From an uncultured bacterium (GTDB lineage Bacteria; Hydrogenedentota; Hydrogenedentia; Hydrogenedentales; CAILVY01): a DNA stretch of 23,130 nt. The DNA lies in NCBI GenBank assembly GCA_937951485.1, contig CALEDJ010000036.1, positions 1 through 23,130 on the forward strand, in the 5' to 3' direction. Positions 7,165-16,500 of the stretch are shown piece by piece. Below the pieces are notes generated by a model. The model saw only the letters and a list, made by a program, of their open reading frames with translations, made no database searches and was not told where the DNA came from. Every line of letters begins with the position of its first letter. The first letter of the stretch is position 1. Position numbers and translations under genes: made by a program.

Positions 7165-9591
7165 TCATGATCTATCTCTGGCGATCTTCAAGAGCCCGGC
7201 AATATCCAGAATAAGCCCGACGGAGCCATTGGGCAGAATGGCGCCGCCCGCAATGCCTGAAATGCCCTGCAAGGCGTCCCCTAAAGATTTTATCACTGTT
7301 TGCTGCTGTCCGATAATATCGTCCACAAGAAGGCCTGTCTGGCGGCCGTCCGCCTCAACAACGACCACAATGCCCGCGGTTGCGTCCTGTATGGCGTTGC
7401 GTATGCCGAAGGTGCGTTCGAGCCGGAACAGAGGCAAAAGTTTTCCTTGTATCTTGAGCATTTCACCTTGACCCACTACGCTGACCAGCTGATGTTCCGC
7501 GAGGCGCAGCGAGGTGACGATCGAAAGCGTAGGGATGATATAGCGTTCTTCCCCCACGCGCACAACCATGCCGTCAATGATGGCGAGGGTCAACGGAAGC
7601 CGGATGCTGAATCTAGTACCTTTGCCGGGTTCGCTATAGATTTCAACCTCGCCCCGCAGGGCTTCGATATTTTTCCTTACCACGTCCATGCCAACGCCGC
7701 GGCCTGAGACGTCGGTTACCTTGCGTGCCGTCGAGAACCCCGGCAAAAAGATGAGATTCTGGATTTCGCGGTCTGTCAACTGATTGCCCTCGCGGACAAG
7801 CCCCCGCTCGAGCGCTTTGGCAAGGATCGCCTCTGTGTCCAGGCCGCGGCCGTCGTCCTCGATTTCGATGTAGATGTTGCCGCCCTTGTGAAACGCGCGC
7901 AGGCAGACCGTGCCGATGGGTGGCTTACCGCACCGCACGCGATCCTCGGACGTCGCCTCGAGGCCGTGGTCCACCGCGTTACGTACCATGTGGACCAGCG
8001 GATCCCCGATCTTGTCCACGACGGTCTTGTCCAGCTCCGTGTCTTCGCCACTCATCACGAACTCAACGTGCTTACCTGCCTTCTTGGAGAGGTCACGTAC
8101 CAGTCGCGCCATTTTCTGGAAGGTCGTACGAATGGGCACCATGCGCAATGACATGCCCATTTCCTGGAGGTCACGTGTAATCTTGTCCAGTTGTCCCAGA
8201 TAGCGCGCCAAGTCCCCCGATTTGTGGCCCAGAACTACCGCAGATTGGAACACCATTGACTCAGCAATAACGAGTTCGCCTATGGTATCCACCAGCAGGT
8301 CGAGCCGATTGGCATCGACCTTTACCGGTTCGCGCGCCACGATGGATGCCTGCTGGTGCATCCGTTGGCTGCGAATAGCCTGTGCAACATCTTTCGGGTT
8401 TGCCACGCCTGATTTGACCAATATTTCGCCCAGTTTCGGACCGGTCGCCGCGTCTTGCTGTGCGCGCAGAACCGCATCCACATCTGGTTTGGCAAGAGCA
8501 CCCATCTCGACCAGGATTTCCCCTATTTTTTCCGGAGAGACCTCTTCTCGCTGGGCATCGAGAGCCAGTTCAACGTGTCCGGGTGTGGCCAGCCCGCATT
8601 CGATGGCCACTTCCCCGAATTTCTTCTGTGCAACTTGTTTTCGCTGTGTTCTGAGTGCTTCCTCCAGCGCTTCGGAGGAAATGTTCAAGTTGGCCGTCAG
8701 TATCTCGCCAACTTTCTGTTGCGGTGTGCTGACGGGCAGCACAGCCGGGTGCTGGTGGACATCTGCCTGACCCGCAATTACTTGTTTCAAATCCTGGACC
8801 AATACGTCGAAACCCGGGGCCGACTGAAGGGGCCCGCCGTTTGCCATGGCCTCCTTAACAAATACGATCATCTTCTTCAACATGTCTACGGCGTCGAATG
8901 TGAGATCCATGGCGAATTCGACCAGCGGCACTTCATGTTTGCGCGCTTTGTCCAGCAGATTTTCGGCCTCGTGTGCCAACGCCTGAATTTCGCGAAGAGC
9001 GAGAAAACCTGCAACGCCCTTTATCGTATGAAACGCGCGGAACACCGCGTGCAAGGCTTCTTCATTACTGGGTTCTGTCTCCAGGATCAACAGGTTCATA
9101 TCCGCATTTTCAAGGTGCTCCATGGCCTCGGTCACGAAATCCTGCAACAGTTCCGGGTCGCCTTCAAGCATTTGCGATCCGCCCTTTGCAGCGGCAGTTT
9201 CCACGTGTTGCGTATCAGAGCCCGAGGTACACAGACTTTCCGGCGGTGTTGGGGGCGCTGCGCCTTTGTGAAGTCCGAGTTCCATGGGCCAGACGTCGTG
9301 CGAAGGCGGTCGCCCATCATGCACCATCTTCTGGAAAATACCGATGGCGTTCCCAACGACACGCAGCGCACCGTTAGGGTCCGGTGTTTCCGCGAGGATG
9401 GTTTTCTCGACGAGTGTCGCCGTCGCCTGTGCCGCGGACATAACTTCATCCAAGCGGTTCTGCATTGCCCACTGCATGAGCGTTTCCAGACCCGCGTGGA
9501 TGGCCGCAAGCGCCGGCAGGTCCGACACATCTGCAAGGACAATCTGCTCGGCCATCCTTTCCACTGTCTCTCGGATTGAGCTGATCTCCAC
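7165..9591 (-). CDS. cheA: CheA histidine kinase with four MshEN-like repeats
   Basis: CheA autophosphorylates and passes phosphate to CheY and CheB. The GTG at 9591 is chosen because AGGAGG lies 8 nt upstream, giving 808 residues; a longer frame starts from a rare TTG. Order: N-terminal helical region (1-110); HPt P1 domain (about 145-250) with phospho-acceptor H188 in FHTIKG; four repeats (about 293-410) of the form (V/L)GEIL-x5-G...AL..Q; dimerisation region (about 422-490); ATPase with the N-box around HMVRNAVDHG (534-543), G1 DDGRG (579-583) and G2 GRGVGMD (630-636); CheW-like P5 domain (about 665-808). The repeats resemble the N-terminal MshEN/GspE-N domains of type II secretion and pilus ATPases and occupy the place of the CheY-binding P2 domain. 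Catalytic motifs are intact. Confidence 0.96.
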   Translation of the reverse strand: MEISSIRETVERMAEQIVLADVSDLPALAAIHAGLETLMQWAMQNRLDEVMSAAQATATLVEKTILAETPDPNGALRVVGNAIGIFQKMVHDGRPPSHDVWPMELGLHKGAAPPTPPESLCTSGSDTQHVETAAAKGGSQMLEGDPELLQDFVTEAMEHLENADMNLLILETEPSNEEALHAVFRAFHTIKGVAGFLALREIQALAHEAENLLDKARKHEVPLVEFAMDLTFDAVDMLKKMIVFVKEAMANGGPLQSAPGFDVLVQDLKQVIAGQADVHQHPAVLPVSTPQQKVGEILTANLNISSEALEEALRTQRKQVAQKKFGEVAIECGLATPGHVELALDAQREEVSPEKIGEILVEMGALAKPDVDAVLRAQQDAATGPKLGEILVKSGVANPKDVAQAIRSQRMHQQASIVAREPVKVDANRLDLLVDTIGELVIAESMVFQSAVVLGHKSGDLARYLGQLDKITRDLQEMGMSLRMVPIRTTFQKMARLVRDLSKKAGKHVEFVMSGEDTELDKTVVDKIGDPLVHMVRNAVDHGLEATSEDRVRCGKPPIGTVCLRAFHKGGNIYIEIEDDGRGLDTEAILAKALERGLVREGNQLTDREIQNLIFLPGFSTARKVTDVSGRGVGMDVVRKNIEALRGEVEIYSEPGKGTRFSIRLPLTLAIIDGMVVRVGEERYIIPTLSIVTSLRLAEHQLVSVVGQGEMLKIQGKLLPLFRLERTFGIRNAIQDATAGIVVVVEADGRQTGLLVDDIIGQQQTVIKSLGDALQGISGIAGGAILPNGSVGLILDIAGLLKIARDRS

Positions 9592-9929
9592 TTGCAGCAC
9601 CTCCTCAAGAGCGTATATTTCCGTCGCTTCTGTTGTTTCCTTGCTGCCTTGATTTTTCCCCGCGCAAAGAGGTTCGACCCTCAACACGAACTCCAGACAG
9701 CGTATGCGTGCCAACAACGGCGCTTTCCACAGTACCCTTTCCGTTCATGTGTCATGCAACAAACGCTTTGCACCTGGACCGCCGACGGGCCGCGGATGGA
9801 TTCATGGTCCGGGCATTTTTACGTGCAATATTCACGTCGGCATCTTTCCACCAGCACATTGGGGAGCACCACTTCCACCAACAGCCCGCTGCACGCAGGC
9901 CTCATGCCTGGTTCACGCAGAGATTTCGC
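9592..9929. other. 338-bp gap between mcp and cheA
   Basis: No gene, convincing terminator or strong promoter is visible. A minor CAGGC/GCCTG stem follows the receptor stop codon but has no T-run. Minus-strand TTGCAC with ATGAAT 17 bp away is too weak to call. The cheA frame stays open without an ATG up to 9717. It probably carries the cheA leader, or a promoter not of the standard sigma70 type. Confidence 0.4.
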
Positions 9930-11948
9930 TTAGAAATCCTTCAGGTCATCATCATCCAGCGGAATGACTTCATGGGGCGCCAGGGTCTTGGGCGCATTGT
10001 GTGCTGCCTGGATTACGGGTTTCCGTTTTACTGGCGACACCCGCTGCGAAGTTTCAGGCAATGCCGTGCGGTGCCGTTGCAATGCGCCGGTATCTGAAAA
10101 AGATGACGGCGCTTTGTCGCGACTATTGCTGGCCCCATCCACAACACGCACAAGCGCATTAACCATTTCGTTGAGTTCGGCGGCCTGGGCTGATAGTTCT
10201 TCGCTGGCGGACGCAGCTTCTTCTGAATTCGCGGCATTGGACTGAGTTACCTGGTCCATCTGCGCCACGGCAGTATTGATCTGCTCGATACCCTGGGCCT
10301 GCTCATTGGTCGCCGATGCCACTTCACTCACCAAAGTCCCTACTTTGCCGGCCGCGGCCACAATGTCCTCAAGGGAGCGCGCTACCTCCGCGGAAACTGC
10401 TACGCCGTTGTCTGAATTCTGTTGTGCCTGCGCAATGAGTGCCGCCGTGCTCTTCGCGGCTTCAGCGCTGCGTTGCGCCAAATTACGCACTTCTTCCGCC
10501 ACTACTGCGAAGCCCTTTCCGGCTTCGCCTGCGCGCGCGGCTTCAACGGCGGCGTTCAGGGCAAGCAGGTTTGTCTGAAATGCTATTTCATCAATGGTCT
10601 TGATGATTTTCGCCGTTTCATCTGACGATGTTTTGATTTCTTTGATGGCTTCTATCATGCGACCCATCGCTTCGCGACCTCGTTCTGCAGCAGTTCCCGC
10701 CTCTTTCGCTATGGAATTTGCCTGATTCGCGTTATCCGCATTCTGGCGTGTCATTGATGTCAGTTCTTCCAGCGACGCCGATGTCTCCTCCAGACTTGAC
10801 GCCTGTTCGCTCGCGCCTTTGGCCATGCTCTGGCTCGACTGCGCGACTTGGTTTGCTGCAGCCGCCACCTGCTCGCCTCCCTGACGCAATCCGCTGATAA
10901 CGCGGTAGATCGGCCTCGTAATGCTGCGGGCCATAAGGATCCCAATCCCTATGGCCGCAGCCACGCCCAGTACGAGCGCCGCGAGCGTCAGGGTCCGACT
11001 GAAAGTGCTCATTTTTATGGAGTTCCGGACTTCTTCGTCCGCTATCGCAATGTTTATTTTCACGACTTCATCGAGCAGGGCCAGTGCTTCGTCCTGCTTT
11101 GCTGAAGCCACGACCATGGCCTGCTCATTGATGGTCTGCCAAAATTCCTGTGCTTTTTGCACTTCAGCAGTTATGGCCATGAAACCCCGTGGTCCCAGCA
11201 CAGTTGCGGCTGCGGGGTGCATTTCTTCATTAAGAATCCGAAGTGCTGCCTCTCGATTGCCGTTTTGCAACTCATTTTTGATCTTGTGGACGCACTCGTG
11301 AAACGTGCGGTGTGCTGCCGATACCTCCTGGACAGCGGCAATAACAACGGGGTTCTTCGTGTCCATCGCCCGAGACCATTGCCCATATGCACACGCAGTC
11401 GCGTCGTCTCCGCCTTCGAAGGTTTCGTTCGTCTCAATCATTTCCGAAACTTGCGTCAACAAACGAAAATGGTCTCCACGAAACCTCTCAATCAAAGACC
11501 GCAAATAGTCCGGATTCAAAATGTCGGTTTCGTCCAATTTCTTAGACATTTCCAGAAAAGTGTTGTTCGCGTCCCGCCATGTTTCGATGGCCGCGACAAA
11601 TTTCTTCCATGCCAGCGCTTCTTCTTGCGTTTGGGGAAGCGGTTCATAATTTTCCCACGCTTTCCGATACGCGGCTCGGGCGCGATCAAAGTCAGCGTAT
11701 TGCTGGGCACGTTCCTCACGACTCAGGTTGGGATTCAACAACGTGCGCTGTGCCACGCACAGACTTTCAAGTTCTTTGTCAATAATAAGCAATTCTTCTA
11801 CGCTTGGCAGGCGCACACTGCCAATCTCTGCAATATGGCTGTCCAGTTTTGCCACGCTGACCAGAGCGACGACCCCGATGACGGCAGTTATAATCGCCAC
11901 CAGAAGAAAACCGAGAATGAGTTTTGCTCGAAGAGAAATACTTTTCAT
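9930..11948 (-). CDS. methyl-accepting chemotaxis protein with CZB-like sensor module
   Basis: A 672-residue transmembrane receptor feeding CheW/CheA. TM1 is about 8-30 and TM2 about 319-341, leaving a periplasmic sensor of about 285 residues predicted to be helical. Within it H160 (GDHFR), C186 with G189 and W191 (CAYGQW), H213 and H217 (AHRTFHE) match the H...CxxGxW...HxxxH ligand pattern of CZB zinc-binding domains. A HAMP-like segment follows TM2. The highly conserved signalling tip is at about 453-500 ([20 protein letters not shown] and [16 protein letters not shown]). The tail is low-complexity and ends DDDDLKDF; there is no NWETF-type CheR tether. The start at 11948 has GGAGG 8 nt upstream. 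The ligand is unknown; zinc, or an oxidant sensed through zinc-cysteine, is inferred from CZB proteins. Confidence 0.95.
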   Translation of the reverse strand: MKSISLRAKLILGFLLVAIITAVIGVVALVSVAKLDSHIAEIGSVRLPSVEELLIIDKELESLCVAQRTLLNPNLSREERAQQYADFDRARAAYRKAWENYEPLPQTQEEALAWKKFVAAIETWRDANNTFLEMSKKLDETDILNPDYLRSLIERFRGDHFRLLTQVSEMIETNETFEGGDDATACAYGQWSRAMDTKNPVVIAAVQEVSAAHRTFHECVHKIKNELQNGNREAALRILNEEMHPAAATVLGPRGFMAITAEVQKAQEFWQTINEQAMVVASAKQDEALALLDEVVKINIAIADEEVRNSIKMSTFSRTLTLAALVLGVAAAIGIGILMARSITRPIYRVISGLRQGGEQVAAAANQVAQSSQSMAKGASEQASSLEETSASLEELTSMTRQNADNANQANSIAKEAGTAAERGREAMGRMIEAIKEIKTSSDETAKIIKTIDEIAFQTNLLALNAAVEAARAGEAGKGFAVVAEEVRNLAQRSAEAAKSTAALIAQAQQNSDNGVAVSAEVARSLEDIVAAAGKVGTLVSEVASATNEQAQGIEQINTAVAQMDQVTQSNAANSEEAASASEELSAQAAELNEMVNALVRVVDGASNSRDKAPSSFSDTGALQRHRTALPETSQRVSPVKRKPVIQAAHNAPKTLAPHEVIPLDDDDLKDF

Positions 11949-12045
11949 GATCGCACCCTCCATTGTCCCTTGCTTCAGGCAAGCATACTTTGACTTTTAC
12001 AAAAAATCCCGGCCCCTCTCACTCCTTTTTGATATCAATTGACCC

Positions 12046-12279
12046 CTAGCGGCCTGGCGTTCCGCATAGAATGGAATCTGGACTGGCGCGTGGCGGCGCC
12101 GTGGCGGGAAAACCTGTATTCATAACTTGCGTAATAGACGAAAAATTATCAACAGGTGGCGGCGGAGCGGCAAACGCTGAAGAAACACGGGATAGGTATT
12201 GACTCAAAGACGTTTTCGTTCTCTGGATCGCACAGTTTTTATTTTGAACAACTACCTTATATATCGCAGATGAGTCCAC
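12046..12279 (-). CDS. doubtful 77-codon ORF in the mcp leader
   Basis: A GTG-started frame with GGAG 9 nt upstream begins MDSSAIYKVVVQNKNC and becomes Pro/Ala/Ser-rich, ending SILCGTPGR. It lies between the promoter at 12358-12386 and mcp. It has no recognisable domain, signal peptide or membrane segment. It may be noncoding leader. The only support is position and the ribosome binding site. Confidence 0.22.
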   Translation of the reverse strand: MDSSAIYKVVVQNKNCAIQRTKTSLSQYLSRVSSAFAAPPPPVDNFSSITQVMNTGFPATAPPRASPDSILCGTPGR

Positions 12280-12357
12280 AGATCAGCGCTCCAAGCGAAT
12301 ACACATGTTACACCCTGACTTACAGATAATCTCTATAAACTCAATTGTTCCGAAATT

Positions 12358-12386
12358 ATTTTATACCGAAAATTCCGCAAAGTCAA
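12358..12386 (-). promoter_or_regulatory. candidate sigma70 promoter upstream of mcp
   Basis: On the minus strand TTGACT (12381-12386) and TAAAAT (12358-12363) are 17 bp apart in AT-rich intergenic DNA (12280-12445) that contains no gene. It points toward mcp, whose ATG is about 410 nt downstream, so the leader would be long. It could drive the first che unit (mcp-cheA-cheW-cheX-cheY-cheD-cheR-cheD) if no internal promoter acts. Confidence 0.5.
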
Positions 12387-12506
12387 TAGTTCCGTCAGAT
12401 AAATTTCTGGACTAGAGTCATCCCATAGGTTCTAATTTTACGAAAAAATAGGGGACAGTCAGCAGTTTTCTTTGCTTTCTGCTGTGCGTTGCGCTACGTT
12501 GACGTC

Positions 12507-13317
12507 ATGCCAAGAATAGCACGCACCGTGATAGCGGGCGTTGCGCGCCATGTCACGCAACGGGGGAACAAGCGGCAGGTGGTTTTCTGCGTTGATGACG
12601 ATCGGCGGGCCTGTCTGGACATGTTGCAAAGGCAATCGCGCACCATGGTTTTTCGGTGACGGGGTATTGCCCGATGGGCAATCACGTGCAGGTCGCCGGC
12701 ATTCCGGAAAGGGAGGACGCTTTGGCGAAAGCGTCGGGGCGCACGCATTTTTTGTACACCCGATACGTGAACCGGCGCCACGGTCGCAGCGGCCGCTTCT
12801 GCCAAAACCGCTTCTATTCGTGCCCCATGGATGTGGCGCACGCCCTGCGGGCGCTATGTTATGTGGAGTTGAACCCCCTTCTATCGTGGGCTGTGCCCGC
12901 GTTCCCCTTGGGCCTACGCATGGTCGAGTGGCGCGGCGCATGGCGGCATGGGCGCGGCGCATCCCGTACTGCACATGGAACCGTGGCGCACGGTCATGTC
13001 CGCCGCCGTGTGGCGCGAGGCGGGATATCCTGCATCAGTTTTGAAACGATGAGGCGGTGGAGGCGCTGCGCCCGCACACGCGCACCGGTCGCCCCCTGGG
13101 CGGCGACAGTTTCCCCGGCAAACTGGAGCACATGCCCGGCCGCCCCCTGGGCGGCGACAGTTTCCCCGGCAAACTGGAGCACATGCCCGGCCGCCCCCTG
13201 GGCGGCGACAGTTTCCCCGGCAAACTGGAGCACATGCCCGGCCGCCGTCTGCGCCCGCTGCCGGCAGGCCGCCAACGCGGTTCCCAAAAACCTGACATGA
13301 CAGGCGGGAAACAGTAA
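12507..13317 (+). pseudogene. decayed REP-associated tyrosine transposase
   Basis: The ORF starts with the family signature MPRIARTVIAGVARHVTQRG and stops at TGA 12657-12659 after 50 codons. Another frame resumes at 12656 with VTGYCPMGNHVQV, then RTHFLYTRYVNRRHGRSG, RFCQNRFYS and ALCYVELNP. A third frame (from about 13057) gives the C-terminal TGRPLGGDSFPGKLE...RRLRPLPAGR. The catalytic HUH motif should be HVH but reads HVQ, so the second histidine is lost; the YTRY tyrosine remains. The frame breaks, apparent missing central codons, lost histidine and 17-codon triplication make it inactive. An intact relative elsewhere in the genome would be needed to mobilise these elements. Confidence 0.85.
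13091..13243 (+). repeat. 51-bp tandem triplication inside the RAYT pseudogene
   Basis: Three nearly identical 51-bp units start at 13091, 13142 and 13193. Each encodes the 17 residues GRPLGGDSFPGKLEHMP in phase. The related copy at 17880-18174 has a single unit, so the expansion is specific to this copy. It is typical of replication slippage. Confidence 0.92.
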
Positions 13318-13562
13318 AAACAGGTGCCTGTCCGCTCTATCACCCCGTTCCGGTGGTATGACTATGCGCATCTCGCGCCTATCCGAATGTTGAAGACACG
13401 CATGCGCGATCTAGTGTGTTTTTCACGAATATTGACGTGGATCTCGCAGAATCATGCCGCGTAAGTCCTTTATTTACAATGATCACGCCGTTTTTACCGT
13501 TGCGCCCGAAGAGTGCGGCGCGGGACGCACATTTAGTGTTACGCCCATTAAGGTACTGACTG

Positions 13563-16500
13563 TTATTTCGTTGGCGGACATATTTCCCGCCAAACAAGGT
13601 GCTCACCGGTCCAGTCGTATTCAATCACGTTATCGTCATTATTCGAGAAACCATCGCATTCTACATCCAATGTTATATTCCTGATCTCGTTTAACCAGTA
13701 TTCCACGCCCGTACCCCATCCGCTGAATGTGGTGTCCGTGATCTCGGCTGAAATACTTCCATATCCGCTCCAGCACTGCATATAGACACCGATGGAGTCA
13801 GAGCGTCCAACCCCCTGAAAACTGGAATCGTGTATTTCCAGACGATGGGTGCCTGCGGTTAGAGGAACATATGAAATTGCATCTATATAATGATTATAAA
13901 CATAACTCGTAATATCGACATTGCACAATTTCAGACTGCCGGCGCAGGCATCGATACCGCCGTAACTCCAGATGACAATGCTCATATCGCGGAGGGCGGC
14001 ATCTCCTTCTGTTATCAGCCAGCCGCCATGGTAGGTACTGCCGATAGTTTGCGCCTGAAGGTACAGTACGGTGTCGTCCATTCCCATGCCCGCCAACGTG
14101 ATGTCATTGATGGCCAGACGGCCATACCAGGAGCCCTCGATGCAGGCGTCTTCCCAAATGCGCATGGGCAACGACCAGATACCCGCCGCCAGCCGGATGG
14201 TGTTACCCGGCCCCACGGTTTCGAGCGCCGCATACAACTCGTCCTGGGTCGCTACATCGGTAATTGTTCCGGGGTAGTCTTCGCAGGGGTCTTCGACCCA
14301 CACGTTGACTTCGGGCCTCGGTGTAATAGTATCCCCCGTGGGATTCTTCCATCTTGGATCCACGATTATCACGATGGCGCGGTAATCCTCGGAAGAACTG
14401 AAGGGTACGGTAGTGATTTCGTGAACCTTCGAGAGATCACGAATGATTTTAACGGTGTTATTGCCTCTGTGCCGATGCGCGATGACCATGCCGTCCAACG
14501 GTTCGGTTGTGCGGGGCCATTCGACGCGCAGTTTGCCGCGGAGTTTTTTGTCCGGAGGCGTGGAGGGATTGGTCCAAACCACCCTGGCGTCCCCCGTAAG
14601 CGTGTCAAAGAGAAGATAATCCAGCGCGATTTTATTCGCTTCGCCATCCCCGGGTCCATCACGCTCAACGGAAGACCAGTGCGCTGTATTGTCAAGACGT
14701 TTTGGAAGTTCTTCCGAATCTCCCAGGCAGTCCGGCGACCAAAGTTCGTTTTCATTATATTCATAGATGTCATAATTCTTAAAAAATATCGAGTCCGCCA
14801 TGAATTGCAGGAAATCGGGGCTGGGACAGGCGGCAAGAAAGGAATCCTGCCATCTAACCAGGTTGGTGTTGACATAGAGGGGGGTATGCGTCAGGGACAC
14901 TTGGTTGAGGTGCATGTTCAGAATCGTCCCGGGGGCTTTCGATTCGACCCACTTCCAAAACGCCAGTGTTGTGTATTCATCCTTGCCGTTGCGCGGGTGG
15001 CGGTTGAGCGGTTCAAAGAAGCGGGCGACGGTAACGGGCTGGTAGGTGCCCTGGTAATCGTCAAATACTTCGTCGGCAGCCCAGTCGGCCGTGCCTTCGT
15101 AAACCCAGGCATCCTCTTCCAAATATTCGGTATCCGAGGCCGGATTCGAACTGACGAGTTGGATGCAATGCATGAATTCATGGGGGGTGGTAGTGAATAT
15201 ATTATTTCTGGTAAGCGTATTATTCAATGCGATTACGTGCGGGTCCGCACCGACGGAGCCCCAAGTGCTTCCCATCGCTTTAACGACGATGGTCATCTTT
15301 CCCATTGGCGCGGGGAAACCGCGCCCAATCGCCAGTACATTGAACGATTGCGATAAGGCGTCCGAAGCAGCGCTGATATAGGCATCTTTGGACAGCATGG
15401 ACGGATTATTAATGAAGACGAAATCGAAGGGATTTCCATTCTTGAGCGTGCCGGAGTTCACTTCAAGCGGTTGCGGCAGCGCCACCAGTTGGATACGGAC
15501 AGGTCCCCATGTTTCAAAGGTTACGGTATGCGCGGCCGCATCCACCGTGCCGGGCAAGATAACATAATCGGCCATGACTCCCGTGAATTCGCGCGTGCCG
15601 GGTCCATGGTCAGGCACACCGACCGAACGCACGAGAACAGCCAGATGCTCCGGATCATAGCCCGATGGAATATCCGCATCATCGAAGCCGATGCTGATCG
15701 CCAGCGGCGTATCCGATCGCGCCAAAGTGCTGAAATCATAAGCCAGCCCCACGGGAACCGCGCCAGGAAAACCCATCCGCGATTGCGCGAGTGGTCCCAT
15801 GGACGGATACTCGGTCAATGTGAATAACGCCTCTTCGGAGAAAAGGTTCTCCGGAATCTCTAATAGACATTGTCCAAGGGCAAGTACGCCGCCTTCAGCG
15901 CCGATCACGGCTTTCGCTTCCGGTAGTGCTTCGACCGTAACGATGGCGGTGTCCACATTGATAAGATCGCGATCGGAAACGATCAGCGTGACAATATAAG
16001 TACCAGGAGTGTCATAGGTATGCAACATGCTGGGACTGTCGCCCAGGGGCGATCCATCACCGAAGTCCCACGAATAGGTTAAAGCATCGCAGTCAGGGTC
16101 GTTTGCGCCGCTTTCCAGTACTACCGTCAAGGGCGGCGGCCCCATCGGCGGGTCCACGCGCAGGGACGCTTGCGGCGGGTCGTTGACGCCGTCATTGTCG
16201 CAGCCAAGCGCACCCGTAAAACACCATACATCGTTGAGGTAAATATCGTTGTAGTCAGGATATAGGGTGTTTCGATAGCCGCCGATCACCCATAACTTGT
16301 TGTCGAATTCCACTGCACCGAAATCATAGCGCCCTGACCAAATGGGATCGCGCAGGTCCTGAAACCAGTCAAAACCGTTCTTGGAGTACCAGACTTCCTT
16401 AAGATAATCAGTGGTTTTTCCTCCCAGCAACAGCATATTGTTTCGGAAAACACATGCCGCCGGCGCCTCTCGGTAACCGGGATGATCGAACGTAAACACA

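Larger units (their letters stand above)
12446..13333 (+). mobile_element. RAYT (IS200/IS605-like Y1 transposase) element
   Basis: The left end is AATAGGGGACAG, as in the 796 copy. The right end has the ACAGGTGCCTGT hairpin, as in the 796 copy; the 18174 copy has the variant ACAGGCGCCTGT and retains the fuller end CTGTCCCCTATT, so the complete element has short inverted termini. It encloses a decayed REP-associated transposase gene. The sequence to its right (13334-13562) holds only a short plus-strand frame ending at 13458 (...WYDYAHLAPIRML), perhaps a further transposase relic, and no intact gene. Confidence 0.8.

Noticed and set aside
8455-9579. 374-codon plus-strand ORF antisense to cheA
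   Set aside because: The opposite strand encodes an unmistakable CheA with intact motifs; the antisense frame has random composition.
7165-9717. Longer CheA starting at TTG 9717
   Set aside because: The added 42 residues are not CheA-like, TTG lacks a ribosome binding site, and the GTG at 9591 has AGGAGG at ideal spacing.
13454-13684. Plus-strand ORF MPRKSFIYNDHAVF...
   Set aside because: It has no family features and runs into the 3' end of the secreted-protein gene on the other strand; likely chance.
13890-15356. 488-codon plus-strand ORF antisense to the secreted protein
   Set aside because: It is a shadow of the 1319-residue gene, which has clear domains, a signal peptide and a promoter; the antisense product shows no domain.
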